Assembly (NCBI RefSeq): GCF_003031405.1
Contig: NZ_CP020469.1
Coordinates: forward strand, 1,550,001-1,614,000
Origin: Halomonas sp. 'Soap Lake #6'
Lineage (GTDB): Bacteria > Pseudomonadota > Gammaproteobacteria > Pseudomonadales > Halomonadaceae
DNA length: 64,000 nt
Direction: 5' to 3'
A program made the translations under genes and the position numbers. Shown piece by piece: positions 27,133 to 35,413 of this stretch (position 1 is the stretch's first letter; each line of letters starts with the position of its first letter). The notes under the pieces were generated by a model. The model was not told the origin of the DNA. It made no database searches and saw nothing but the letters and a program-made list of their open reading frames with translations.

Positions 27133-28896
27133 TTACTCCTTGCTGATTCGATTAACCTCTTCCAGGCTGGTGCTACCATCCAAAACACGGCTTAGGCAGC
27201 CTTGGTGAAGGCTTGCATAGCCCTCCTTACGCGCTAGCTGGTCGATTTCAATAGCATTGCCATCACGCATGATGAGTTGGCGCATATCGTCGGTAATGGG
27301 TAGCACTTCATATATGCCGATACGGCCTTTATAGCCCTGGGTGCAGTGCCTACAGCCTTTGGCTTGGTAAATGGTGGCGCTGCGGATCTCTGGTAGGCTA
27401 AAGCCTGCTTTGCGCAGAGCTTCAGCAGGAAGATCGGCAGGTCTTTTGCATTGATTGCAGAGCTTGCGGGCCAGACGTTGGGCGATGATTAGGCTAACCG
27501 AGCTTGCGATGTTATACGAGGCAACGCCCATATTTGCCAGGCGGGTAAGGGTTTCTGCTGCGGAGTTCGTGTGCACAGTTGAGAGCACCAGATGACCGGT
27601 CTGCGCGGCCTTGACAGCTATTTCAGCGGTTTCCAGATCGCGGATTTCCCCTACCATCACCACGTCCGGGTCTTGGCGTAAAAACGCCCGTAGGGCACTG
27701 GCAAAATTTAAGCCAATCTTGGGCAGTATATTCACCTGGTTAATGCCGGTTACCTTTATCTCCACCGGGTCTTCAGCAGTGCAAATATTGCGCTCAATTT
27801 TATTAAGGATGTTGATACCGGTATATAGCGTAACTGTCTTACCACTCCCGGTAGGGCCGGTCACTAAAATCATGCCCTGAGGCTTTTTAAGTGCACTTTC
27901 ATAAGCCATCTGCTGGTCATGGCTAAAGCCTAGCTGTTCAATACTCAACTGTGCTGAACTAGGGTCTAAAATACGTAGTACGACCTTTTCACCATATACG
28001 GTGGGCAGTGAGTTAACCCGAAAGTCTATTGAGTGGGTATGGGAAAGCTGCAGCTTTATTGCTCCATCCTGGGGTAGGCGGCGTTCTGAAATATCCAGCT
28101 TTGACATAATCTTAAGTCGAGCGGCAATACGGTGGCGTAATGCAAAAGGCGGACGGGCAACTTCTAGAAGGATGCCATCGATACGAAAGCGCACTCGGTA
28201 GAGGGTTTCATAGGGCTCGAAGTGAATATCCGATGCGCCGCGGTTAATTGCATCCATCAATATTTTATTAACAAACTTAACGATCGGTGCGTCTTCGCTA
28301 TCATTGGCGGCGATGCTGGAAACTAATTTTTCACTGTTAGCATTTTGAACGATGTTGAGCGCATTAACCGTGTCGATATCATTTTTAATATCATCCAGCA
28401 TACTGCGCTTGTTCAGCGCTAAGTACTGAATTAACGTGCTTTTTAATTGGTTCGCTGGGGCTAACACGCCATCTATGCTTAATCCGGTAGCAAATTGTAG
28501 TTCATCAAGTTGAGTAAGAGTAGCCGGATAAGGAACTGCAACGGTTAACTGATAGCCGTGGCGTGCTAAGGGAAGAATATCCCACTTTTCAAGAATTTTA
28601 ACCGGGTAATCATTAGCTGGTGGCAGCGCGTTTAGACATATTGACTCTAAGTTAATTACCGGCAGACCATACTCCCAGGCGGCGACCAAGGCAGCGGCGT
28701 CGGCATTTACTAGCCCGTTTTCTACCACGTGTTGTAATAACGAGATACCTAGCTCAGCAGCAGTGGAGTTAGCATCAGCCACTTGAGTATCGGTTAGTAA
28801 ACCGTGCTTAACCAGACGCTCGGCAATGCCTAGTAGGCCACCGTTTAAGGTCGTGTGGCTTAGAGTGGATTCACGGGTGGATTGATGCATTGGCAT
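27133..28896 (-). CDS. pilB: Type IV pilus assembly ATPase PilB
   Basis: A 587-residue GspE-family motor. The N-terminal half has a T2SSE-N domain (TQVADANSTAAELGISLLQH). The ATPase core has Walker A GPTGSGKT (near residue 347), the Asp box, Walker B DPDVVMVGEIRDLETAEIA and a His box (TGHLVLSTVHTN). A C-terminal zinc site pairs CNQC with CRHC. It powers pilus extension in the cytoplasm. First gene of pilB-pilC-pilD, divergent from the pilin gene. There are two possible starts, ATG 28896 and the ATG two codons later. Confidence 0.96.
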   Translation of the reverse strand: MPMHQSTRESTLSHTTLNGGLLGIAERLVKHGLLTDTQVADANSTAAELGISLLQHVVENGLVNADAAALVAAWEYGLPVINLESICLNALPPANDYPVKILEKWDILPLARHGYQLTVAVPYPATLTQLDELQFATGLSIDGVLAPANQLKSTLIQYLALNKRSMLDDIKNDIDTVNALNIVQNANSEKLVSSIAANDSEDAPIVKFVNKILMDAINRGASDIHFEPYETLYRVRFRIDGILLEVARPPFALRHRIAARLKIMSKLDISERRLPQDGAIKLQLSHTHSIDFRVNSLPTVYGEKVVLRILDPSSAQLSIEQLGFSHDQQMAYESALKKPQGMILVTGPTGSGKTVTLYTGINILNKIERNICTAEDPVEIKVTGINQVNILPKIGLNFASALRAFLRQDPDVVMVGEIRDLETAEIAVKAAQTGHLVLSTVHTNSAAETLTRLANMGVASYNIASSVSLIIAQRLARKLCNQCKRPADLPAEALRKAGFSLPEIRSATIYQAKGCRHCTQGYKGRIGIYEVLPITDDMRQLIMRDGNAIEIDQLARKEGYASLHQGCLSRVLDGSTSLEEVNRISKE

Positions 28897-29051
28897 CTCG
28901 ATAGTATAGGAAATGTGTTGCTCTTTTTACCATAGATACTTAATTTGGGGTACTTAAGTGACTTGGGTCGGGGATCTTAATAGTCATCAATAAGAATGAA
29001 AAGTGCATGCCGTGTTTAGTTGCCAATCCTGAAGGGGTAAGCTAATGTGGC

Positions 29052-29075
29052 AATGTTACTTGATTAAGTAACATT
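29052..29075. promoter_or_regulatory. Palindrome between pilB and the pilin gene
   Basis: AATGTTACTT (29052-29061) and AAGTAACATT (29066-29075) are perfect inverted arms around GATT. GCTAATG at 29041-29047 is also complementary to CATTAGC at 29072-29078, giving an alternative pairing. It is placed 50 bp before the pilin start, suiting an operator or leader structure. Confidence 0.5.
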
Positions 29076-29124
29076 AGCTGATTGGATATACATTAATGAC
29101 GACTCATTACGGCAGGGACTCCTG

Positions 29125-29529
29125 ATGATGAAAGTAACCCAACTTAACCAAGCCCAGCACTTTAAACAGCAGGGCTTTACTCTGATCGAGTTGCTAATTG
29201 TGGTGGCAATTGTTGGTATTTTGGCCGCGGTAGGTGTACCACAGTATGGAAATTATTTAAATCGCGCTGAGCAAAGCGCTTGTATTGGTGAGTTAAGCGC
29301 GTTTCGCTCTCTAGCTGTTACGGCTTCAGTTGCTGGTGATGATACAGCGGATTTTGACTTCCAATCATGTAGTATTGATACTGAAACAGGAATAAACGAG
29401 GTAGCAAGCCGGTTTGATGGTACTGCAGGTGACAATCCTGATGACATTGTAATTACTACCATGAACCGTAACCAAACCGTTACAGTGACGGGGGGCGGTA
29501 GAGTTGCTGCCGGTGTGGCTGCTCCTTGA
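29125..29529 (+). CDS. pilA: Type IVa major-pilin-like protein
   Basis: A 134-residue prepilin. The type III leader is cut by PilD between Gly17 and Phe18 ([19 protein letters not shown]), and Glu at mature position 5 is present. The hydrophobic helix continues to about residue 40. Two cysteines (in QSACIGEL and FQSCSID) could form the C-terminal disulfide loop of pilins. The globular part is short and rich in Asp, Thr and Val, fitting a halophile. The start may be either of two adjacent ATGs. It is divergent from pilB, as in Pseudomonas. Confidence 0.92.
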   Translation: MMKVTQLNQAQHFKQQGFTLIELLIVVAIVGILAAVGVPQYGNYLNRAEQSACIGELSAFRSLAVTASVAGDDTADFDFQSCSIDTETGINEVASRFDGTAGDNPDDIVITTMNRNQTVTVTGGGRVAAGVAAP

Positions 29530-29549
29530 AGTAACTTATCATTTGTAAA

Positions 29550-29580
29550 ATAGCTGCCTAATCGGCGGCTATGTTTTGTT
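29550..29580 (+). terminator. Probable terminator of the pilin gene
   Basis: TAGCTGCC and GGCGGCTA (about 29551-29571) form an 8-bp stem with one G-U pair around TAATC, followed by TGTTTTGTTT. Confidence 0.65.
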
Positions 29581-29697
29581 TAATTCTAGAGTTTGTTTTT
29601 ACGTGTTGTTACGCCTCTCTCGAATATCCTTGCTTTCTTCACACTGCCTGCTCATTTGCCCTCTACACTCTATGCTCCTGCCATCAAGGAGCTAGCT

Positions 29698-30165
29698 ATG
29701 AAACCAATTATCATTGGCACCAGTTTATTGTTAAGCGCGTTGCTTTGGCACTCTGCTGCTTTGGCGCAGCCTGCTCATGCGCCGGCCCACGGAGCCCGGG
29801 ATAATAGTTCTGAGCGCCACCGTGTTAGTGACCGCCAAGAGCGTCGCCACCATGAAAGCCGCCACCGGGATGAGCGCCGCTCAGACCGCTATGTTGATTT
29901 GCCACGAATAAACGAGCGTGAATTGTTGCGCCTACTGCGTCAGTACGATGCTCCTCGTGCTGAATCACTGCCTCCTGGGATTCAGCGTAACTTAGAGCGT
30001 GGCAAACCGTTACCCCCGGGTATTGCCAAGCGCTTTGATGGCCAGTTAGCCTCTCAGCTTCCCCGTTACCCGGGTTATGAGTGGGAGCGAGTGGGGGCTG
30101 ATGTGGTATTGATTGAAGCCGCGACCAGGATAGTAGTGGACGTGCTGGTGGATGCATTACGGTAA
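29698..30165 (+). CDS. Secreted RcnB/CigR-like protein
   Basis: A 155-residue exported protein. The first 24 residues are a clear signal peptide ending ALAQP. A very basic, His/Arg/Glu-rich stretch follows (residues 30-65). The C-terminal part has SLPPGIQRNLERGKPLPPGI and LPRYPGYEWERVGADVVLIE, a pattern I associate with the RcnB/CigR-like periplasmic family. AAGGAG sits upstream of the ATG at 29698; the longer frame from 29593 lacks both this site and the signal peptide start. Function in this organism is unknown; family members affect metal homeostasis or virulence regulation. Confidence 0.72.
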   Translation: MKPIIIGTSLLLSALLWHSAALAQPAHAPAHGARDNSSERHRVSDRQERRHHESRHRDERRSDRYVDLPRINERELLRLLRQYDAPRAESLPPGIQRNLERGKPLPPGIAKRFDGQLASQLPRYPGYEWERVGADVVLIEAATRIVVDVLVDALR

Positions 30166-30205
30166 GCTGTTGGTGAGTGGGCGGGTCTGTCATGGAAATG
30201 CCATC

Positions 30206-30240
30206 GGTCCGCGTTTATGCTGCAAGGATAAACGCGGACC
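30206..30240. repeat. 13-bp perfect inverted repeat before the inositol phosphatase gene
   Basis: GGTCCGCGTTTAT (30206-30218) and ATAAACGCGGACC (30228-30240) flank a 9-base loop. No T-run follows on either strand, so it is not a standard terminator. It ends 15 bases before the ATG at 30256, just ahead of the ribosome site GAGGAG. Confidence 0.85.
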
Positions 30241-30255
30241 AATTGAGGAGCATTA

Positions 30256-31071
30256 ATGGCAGCTTATACCCTAGAGGCACGGCTTGCTCTGGCGATCACG
30301 ATTGCTGAAGAGGCTGGGAGGATGATTTGCGAGGCCCGCCAGGAGCAGAGCTTCAGCCAGCGACTTAAATCTGGCGTTGAGCTAGTCACTGATGTGGATG
30401 TCGCCGTTGATACGTTTATCAGTCAGCGTCTAGATGAGCTCTTTCCCGGCGAGGCGAGGCTCAGTGAAGAGCTAAGCCCTGAGCGTGCACTCCACATGCC
30501 TGCTGAGCAGCTGTGGGTTATCGATCCCATTGATGGTACGGTTAATTTTGCCCAAGGCCTGCGCCATGTAGCAGTGTCTATCGGCTGGATGGAGCGGGGG
30601 GTAGGTAAAGTCGGTGTTGTACACGCGCCTTTTTTAGGTGAGACCTTTAGTGCTGCACAGGGAATGGGCGCCTTTTGTAATCGGCAGGCGATTAAGCCCA
30701 GCGGTGCTGAATCTCTGGAAAGTGCATTGGTCGGCACAGGCTTCCCTTACCAAAAAGAAGCTCGTAAAAAACTTTTGCCTCGCTTAGCGGCAGTGTTAAC
30801 CCATTGCCAAGACATTCGCCGTAATGGTGCCGCTGCGCTGGATTTATGCGATGTGGCTTGCGGGAGGCTGGATGCTTACTACGAAACGGTTTCACCATGG
30901 GATTTCGTGGCGGGGTGGGTAATTGCCCGTGAAGCGGGAGCACAAGTAGGCCGCTTGGTAGATGTGCCCGAGGGCATTTCCGAAGACCTCTATCCTGAAC
31001 AGTTGCTGGTGACCACGCCCAAGATTTATGAGGCGATGGCTTTCCTGTTGAAAGAAGCTGATCGTGTGTAA
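30256..31071 (+). CDS. Inositol monophosphatase family protein
   Basis: A 271-residue Mg2+-dependent phosphatase of the IMPase/SuhB superfamily. Metal-binding motifs are visible: the glutamate in LSEELS near residue 73, WVIDPIDGTVNFAQGL near residue 91, and the distal site SPWDFVAGWVIAREAGAQVG near residue 215. The usual GEE motif reads SEE here. It may dephosphorylate inositol phosphate, a sugar phosphate or 3'-phosphoadenosine phosphate; substrate is not readable. The start has GAGGAG 7 bases upstream, directly after a strong hairpin. Confidence 0.88.
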   Translation: MAAYTLEARLALAITIAEEAGRMICEARQEQSFSQRLKSGVELVTDVDVAVDTFISQRLDELFPGEARLSEELSPERALHMPAEQLWVIDPIDGTVNFAQGLRHVAVSIGWMERGVGKVGVVHAPFLGETFSAAQGMGAFCNRQAIKPSGAESLESALVGTGFPYQKEARKKLLPRLAAVLTHCQDIRRNGAAALDLCDVACGRLDAYYETVSPWDFVAGWVIAREAGAQVGRLVDVPEGISEDLYPEQLLVTTPKIYEAMAFLLKEADRV

Positions 31072-31186
31072 CGCCAACCAATTGAAAAGAAAGCGCAAAA
31101 AGAGCTTTTCATTTGGCACATAAAGCGATAGTATACGCACCGTCTTGAGGCAAACGTGAGCAATCAGCGTAAGCTAATAAAGACAT

Positions 31187-31263
31187 CGGAGTGTGGCGCA
31201 GCTTGGTAGCGCGTTGCAATGGGGTTGCAAAGGTCGCAGGTTCGAATCCTGTCACTCCGACCA
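31187..31263 (+). tRNA. tRNA-Pro (anticodon GGG)
   Basis: A 77-base cloverleaf with encoded CCA. The acceptor arm CGGAGTG pairs with CACTCCG. The anticodon stem TTGCA/TGCAA encloses the loop ATGGGGT, giving anticodon GGG (codons CCC and CCU). The T-loop TTCGAAT is normal. Confidence 0.97.
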
Positions 31264-31276
31264 AGAATTTATAATG

Positions 31277-31316
31277 AAAACCGCCGCTTACGGGTCATGC
31301 CGAGCGGCGGTTTTTG
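31277..31316 (+). terminator. Intrinsic terminator of tRNA-Pro
   Basis: AAAACCGCCGCT (31277-31288) pairs with AGCGGCGGTTTT (31302-31313) and is followed by further T residues, 14 bases after the tRNA. Confidence 0.9.
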
Positions 31317-31431
31317 TTTGTGTCGAAAAAATTGGGGAGACTCTACGTTTTTTTGTGGTGTAAATGCGCGCCAGTTTTGGCACAGCGCTATAGCTAGATC
31401 CCTTCCCATAATTTCGGGGGAAGGGCTACTG

Positions 31432-31842
31432 TTATTCGTGCGGCCCGATCAGTGCTTGGTAGTTAGCTTTGGGAAGGTCTTGCAGGTTCATATAGCAGAC
31501 ATGTATGGCCATTTCTGTCAGTTTGAGCGTTGCCAACTCGTCAATTAGAGAAAGGGCCAGGTCGTAGCTGGTGAGGCTGGTGGCGATGCCCGGTGTCCAA
31601 TGGTGAGCTTTGATGGCTCTTGCAATGAGTACGTCTCGATCAGAGATGAGAGAGAAGGCTGAGCCCTGGTAGGCCTCGCGCCAGTGATCGCAATAACAGG
31701 CGATAACGAATTCTCGGAAGGTGTTCGTCAGTACTTTATGAAGTACTGCCCGGTTCTCTACACCCGATTCTGGTAGGTTGCTGTGCTCTCGCTGTATCTG
31801 CTCAAGATGATCCCAACGTTTATGATAGGCAGCCTTGTCCAA
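31432..31842 (-). CDS. Hypothetical protein, 136 aa (TTG start)
   Basis: A soluble, mostly helical protein. The proposed start is TTG at 31842 because TAAGGAG lies 8 bases upstream and no ATG is suitably placed. The sequence has several His and Trp residues and a central run FREFVIACYCDHWREAY. I recognise no family. It is the first gene of a patch of small unknown genes next to tRNA-Pro, reading toward the tRNA. Confidence 0.6.
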   Translation of the reverse strand: MDKAAYHKRWDHLEQIQREHSNLPESGVENRAVLHKVLTNTFREFVIACYCDHWREAYQGSAFSLISDRDVLIARAIKAHHWTPGIATSLTSYDLALSLIDELATLKLTEMAIHVCYMNLQDLPKANYQALIGPHE

Positions 31843-31937
31843 CGCTTTCTCCTTATCCCTAGTTTAGAAGTCATCAATATAGCGGTGTTGCCTGGTTTCG
31901 CTCAATTCCTCTTTGGCCTGAGGTGCGAGATACATTC

Positions 31938-32192
31938 ATGAGCGATAGAGCAGGTGGTTCAGAGAGCTCATGCTCTCAAGCAGTGCAAATTGCGCTTGAA
32001 GGAGAGACTCTGGAGTGGTGTAAGGCATGTGACGATGAGGTATGCGTTAAAGATTATAATTTGGAACCAGCTTACCGTATTGCGATTAGAAAGTTTAAGC
32101 AGAGGCAGATTTCTGGTTTTGGCTCCCAGCGTGCACTAATATTCTACTCCGAATGTTGTTCTATGCTGGAGATGCCAGTTGCTCCAGTATAG
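31938..32192 (+). CDS. Hypothetical cysteine-rich small protein
   Basis: An 84-residue frame from the ATG at 31938 (a GTG at 31923 is an alternative start). It holds six cysteines, including WCKACDDEVC and SECCSM, which could bind metal. The ribosome site is weak (GAGG, 14 or more bases away). No family recognised, and the coding status is uncertain. Confidence 0.4.
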   Translation: MSDRAGGSESSCSQAVQIALEGETLEWCKACDDEVCVKDYNLEPAYRIAIRKFKQRQISGFGSQRALIFYSECCSMLEMPVAPV

Positions 32193-32207
32193 GTAACTAC
32201 AAGTATC

Positions 32208-32510
32208 CTATTTCTTACCGAGTACATGAAGTATTGCAGCTGCCATAATGCATGCGAGCGCGGGTAGGATGACGTCCAGAGCAGAGTCGAGTGTCCAGCC
32301 GCGCCAGACTCCTTCAAACATGCCTACAGGTAGGGTTTCGCCCCATTCCCAACCCCGCTGCACCCCGAGTTTGTACTCATGCTGGGCAATCTCTCGGCCG
32401 AGAAGTAACGCAATAGCAATAGAGCCTGACACTTTAGCGGATACAAAAGGTAGCAGCATAAACTGAATCATCAGTGCAACGAAGATATGCTCCAGGTGTG
32501 TGTAGTTCAT
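32208..32510 (-). CDS. Phage-like small membrane protein, 100 aa
   Basis: A 100-residue protein starting MNYTHLEHIFVALMIQFML, with hydrophobic segments near residues 6-35 and 80-97. The middle contains ALLLGREIAQHEYKLG, then WRGWTLDSALDVILPALAC, an arrangement I recall from small membrane proteins of tailed-phage and prophage genomes (GREIAQ-EY followed by a W..KSLLD-LLP segment). AGGAAAT precedes the ATG at 32510; the frame is open to 32618. No other phage gene is nearby, so it may be a leftover of a prophage. Confidence 0.6.
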   Translation of the reverse strand: MNYTHLEHIFVALMIQFMLLPFVSAKVSGSIAIALLLGREIAQHEYKLGVQRGWEWGETLPVGMFEGVWRGWTLDSALDVILPALACIMAAAILHVLGKK

Positions 32511-32684
32511 CGGTGATTTCCTAAAAGCGCTCAGCGCTCCAACAATATTTGCACTGCCCATTTGCACGCGGAAGAGCAATCTAGGCTGTTGTTGCATAGA
32601 GCAGCCTGTATGCAACATGCCAATTTATGTGGCGGCGGTACGCGATGTTAGGTTAGGGCGCTGCGGTGTAACGAGTAAATAATA

Positions 32685-32711
32685 GAAAAAGCCCTGCCGA
32701 TAGCAGGGCTT
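32685..32711 (-). terminator. Intrinsic terminator of the 32727-32930 gene
   Basis: AGCCCTGC (32690-32697) pairs with GCAGGGCT (32703-32710). On the minus strand TTTTTCT follows. It lies 16 bp downstream of the small gene's stop. Confidence 0.88.
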
Positions 32712-32726
32712 AAAGCATAGTGCTTA

Positions 32727-32930
32727 TTAGTTGGCCTGGGCTTTATGGTCTGCCAGTGCGGCGGCAACGGCTTCTTCCCATTGGCCTTCGGTGATTCCCC
32801 AATGCTCCATTTGAGCCTGATCGGCTACTCCTTCGGAGGCGGCGTCAAGTTCTTCAGGGGTACTGCTTTCAAAGCAGTGCTTGGCAAAAGCTTTTGTTTG
32901 GCCGTCCTTTAGCTGATCAATCATTTGCAT
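32727..32930 (-). CDS. Small acidic hypothetical protein, 67 aa
   Basis: A short, acidic, soluble helical protein starting MQMIDQLKDGQTKAFAKHC. It has an excellent AAGGAG ribosome site 7 bases upstream and its own terminator downstream, which argues that it is a real, independently expressed gene. Family unknown. Confidence 0.75.
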   Translation of the reverse strand: MQMIDQLKDGQTKAFAKHCFESSTPEELDAASEGVADQAQMEHWGITEGQWEEAVAAALADHKAQAN

Positions 32931-33044
32931 GCTGGCTCTCCTTTTCCTTGATAAGTACGCTACACCGCTCGCGATGTTGGTTAGTGTAGTGTGTTAATGG
33001 GAACTCTGCTTGCACGGCTCATGGCTCGCCCTGCGACTTCTATT

Positions 33045-33770
33045 TTATAATGTGGCATCAGCGATAATTTTTAACGCGATGCCCGCAAGCAGCAGCATGA
33101 TTAAATTATCGAACCAATGATGGGGTAGGCGCTTCCCAAGTTGAGAGCCTAAGGGCATCGCCACCAGTATTGCCAGTAGTGCCGCAAGGCTATAGAGGAT
33201 GCGCTCAAACGTTAAGATACCCGTACTTAGTAGGGCGGGAATTTGTACGCAGGTAATCGCTGCAAAGAAAACTGAAATAGAGCCGATAAATACTTGGCGT
33301 TCCAGGCGCATTGCGTTGAGAAAAGTCACTGATGCCGGCGCAGACATACCCGCGGCGCCTTGTAGAATTCCTGCTAATAGCCCGACCGGCAGAACGATAC
33401 GCTCGGCCAGTGAAAATGGCAGTACCATTTTACGCTTTGCTAGTTTAATAGCTAAATACATCACAATAGCCCCCGCGACCCCTAGGGACAGAAGGGTTGG
33501 CGATAGCACGACCAACCCCCAGGTGCCGAGCACAATGCCTAGTCCTCCAGCAATGGAAAACGTAGCCAAAAATCTAAGCGGTAAAAGATGGCGGCGGTAC
33601 TGCCATACCTGCAATGCATTGCTAAACAGGTTCGGCGCCACTAACACTGCAATGGCCAGCTTTACGTCATAGAGCATCGTCAACACAGGAATGACGATAA
33701 CAGGCACCCCAGAGCCAATGGCGCCCTTAATAACCCCTGCGACTAGCAGCGTGAGTAGAGCAATAATCAC
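33045..33770 (-). CDS. TSUP-family permease (TauE/SafE)
   Basis: A 241-residue membrane protein with about seven to eight hydrophobic helices. It has the family pattern of two related halves: VAGVIKGAIGSGVPVIVIPVL at the N-terminus and VGLLAGILQGAAGMSAPASV near residue 128. TSUP carriers move sulfite, sulfoacetate, taurine-derived anions or other small organic anions; the substrate is not evident. The start is GTG at 33770 with AGGA upstream. A 12-bp inverted repeat lies 18 bases before the start. Confidence 0.85.
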   Translation of the reverse strand: MIIALLTLLVAGVIKGAIGSGVPVIVIPVLTMLYDVKLAIAVLVAPNLFSNALQVWQYRRHLLPLRFLATFSIAGGLGIVLGTWGLVVLSPTLLSLGVAGAIVMYLAIKLAKRKMVLPFSLAERIVLPVGLLAGILQGAAGMSAPASVTFLNAMRLERQVFIGSISVFFAAITCVQIPALLSTGILTFERILYSLAALLAILVAMPLGSQLGKRLPHHWFDNLIMLLLAGIALKIIADATL

Positions 33771-33787
33771 GTGTGTGTTCCTGTGGT

Positions 33788-33817
33788 GGTAGGCTCAGCG
33801 AGGCGGCTGAGCCTACC
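33788..33817. repeat. 12-bp perfect inverted repeat before the TSUP gene
   Basis: GGTAGGCTCAGC (33788-33799) and GCTGAGCCTACC (33806-33817) flank a 6-base loop. No T-run follows on the minus strand. It lies between ppnN and the TSUP gene, 18 bases before the GTG start of the latter. Confidence 0.85.
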
Positions 33818-33871
33818 GGTTTAATACGCGCCTGAAGACAGGCGGCTTAAGGTGTGCCTGTTGAGCTGGGG

Positions 33872-35254
33872 TTACTTAAGAACATAGCAAGGCGTGTAGG
33901 GCTGGCCATCTAGCTTCATACGACCTTGGGACACAAACGAGCTTAACAGCTCATCTAAACGCTGCATTAGTTCGGGCTCAGCGGTCAGCTCAAAGGGGCC
34001 GTGGGCCTCAATGGCGCGAATACCATCCTCTTTAACGTTGCCCGCTACAATCCCTGAGAACGCTCGCCGTAAATTCGCAGCTAGTTCATGAGTAGGTTGC
34101 TGGCGGTGTAAGGCGAGCCCGCGCATCGCTTCATGGGTGGGTTTAAAGGGTGCCTGAAACTCCCGGGCAATAGTTAAGCGCCAATTGTAGTAAAACGCGT
34201 CCTGGTGCTTACGCCTAAAGTCAGTTACTTCATCAATCCCGGCACGCATTTTTCGTGCAACCGCTGTGGGGTCGCCAGTAATGATGGTGTAGTAGCGGCG
34301 AATATCTTCTCCCAGGGTGTAAACCAAAAATTCGTCTATTTTCTGAAAATAGGCAGCTGCATTGGCGGGGCCTGAGAATATAAGTGGGTAGGGGGTGTCG
34401 TTGTTGCCAGGGTGAAGCAAAATGCCCAATAAATATAAAATCTCTTCTGCGGTGCCGACACCGCCAGGGAAGACAATAATGCCGTGGCCAAGACGCACAA
34501 AGGCTTCCAGGCGTTTCTCTATATCCGGCATAACCACCAGTTCATTCACGATGGGGTTGGGTGCTTCAGCGGCAATAATGCCCGGTTCTGAAATACCCAG
34601 GTAGCGACCATCTTTACGGCGTTGCTTGGCATGGGCAACGTTAGCGCCTTTCATCGGGCCTTTCATAGCGCCAGGCCCGCATCCGGTGCAAACATCCAAA
34701 TCGCGTAGCCCTAAGTGATAGCCAACGTCTTTTGTGTACTCGTACTCTTCCCGTGAGATGGAGTGTCCCCCCCAGCAAACTACTAGGCTAGGATCGCGGC
34801 CAGGCTTTAAGGTGCCAGCTTTGCGCAGAATATGGAACACGGCATTGGTGGTGCCTTCAGCTGTGTCCAAGTCAAAGCGTTTATGGTGCTGGATTTCATT
34901 GTAGACATAGACAATATCGCGAATCACAGAGGATAAATGCTCGCGGATGCCACGGATCATACGGCCATCGACAAACGCTTCGGCGGGAGCATTGGTCAGT
35001 TTGAGACGAATGCCGCGGTCTTGCTGCAACACCTCTATATCGAAGTCTTTGTAGGCCTCCAGTATAGCTATGCTGTCATCGGTGGGGCTGCCACAGTTAA
35101 GTACCGCCAGAGCGCAGCGGCGCAATAGGTCGTGTAAGCCACTTTTGGATGTGCTTTTAAGGCGGTTAACTTCATGCTGCGAGAGGACTTCAAGGCTCCC
35201 CTCGGGTGAGATGATGCTTGAAATCGTTGTGCGAGGCGCTGGCAGTTGTGTCAT
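33872..35254 (-). CDS. ppnN: Nucleotide 5'-monophosphate nucleosidase PpnN
   Basis: A 460-residue enzyme of the LOG/lysine decarboxylase-like fold that splits purine and pyrimidine monophosphates into base and ribose phosphate. It carries an N-terminal extension, then VVCWGGHSIS near residue 160, GCGPGAMKGPMKGA near residue 192 and the catalytic FPGGVGTAEEILYLLGI near residue 263, matching E. coli PpnN (YgdH). That enzyme is activated by the alarmone ppGpp. It is divergent from a LysR gene with an inverted repeat between the two. Confidence 0.93.
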   Translation of the reverse strand: MTQLPAPRTTISSIISPEGSLEVLSQHEVNRLKSTSKSGLHDLLRRCALAVLNCGSPTDDSIAILEAYKDFDIEVLQQDRGIRLKLTNAPAEAFVDGRMIRGIREHLSSVIRDIVYVYNEIQHHKRFDLDTAEGTTNAVFHILRKAGTLKPGRDPSLVVCWGGHSISREEYEYTKDVGYHLGLRDLDVCTGCGPGAMKGPMKGANVAHAKQRRKDGRYLGISEPGIIAAEAPNPIVNELVVMPDIEKRLEAFVRLGHGIIVFPGGVGTAEEILYLLGILLHPGNNDTPYPLIFSGPANAAAYFQKIDEFLVYTLGEDIRRYYTIITGDPTAVARKMRAGIDEVTDFRRKHQDAFYYNWRLTIAREFQAPFKPTHEAMRGLALHRQQPTHELAANLRRAFSGIVAGNVKEDGIRAIEAHGPFELTAEPELMQRLDELLSSFVSQGRMKLDGQPYTPCYVLK

Positions 35255-35271
35255 TAGTATGGCCTTCCCTG

Positions 35272-35302
35272 ATGATAGTAATCACAATTTTCATACTATC
35301 AT
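35272..35302. promoter_or_regulatory. Inverted repeat between ppnN and the LysR gene
   Basis: ATGATAGTA (35272-35280) and TACTATCAT (35294-35302) are perfect 9-bp arms around 13 bases, 18 bp from the ppnN start. The spacing of one and a half to two helical turns suits a dimeric regulator such as the neighbouring LysR protein. Confidence 0.5.
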
Positions 35303-35413
35303 GCTGTTACAGCGGGTTCAGCTGATGAATGGTGCGTCCAGAGGGAGGTTGAGGTGTGCTACTCTATAGCCACGTTGAGAGTAGACGATGGCTAAACTAA
35401 ATGGCGTTTGATT

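Noticed and set aside
28730..28737. Second TGTTGTAA core inside pilB
   Set aside because: It lies in coding sequence, the flanks do not fit the Ter consensus, and the number found equals chance.
29048..29063. Sigma-54-like TGGCA...TTGA before the pilin gene
   Set aside because: The spacing between the GG and the second element is off by one and GC reads GA. The palindrome explains the sequence better.
31264..33044. Attachment-site duplication of the tRNA-Pro 3' end
   Set aside because: No second copy of the T-arm or acceptor end is found downstream within the patch of small genes.
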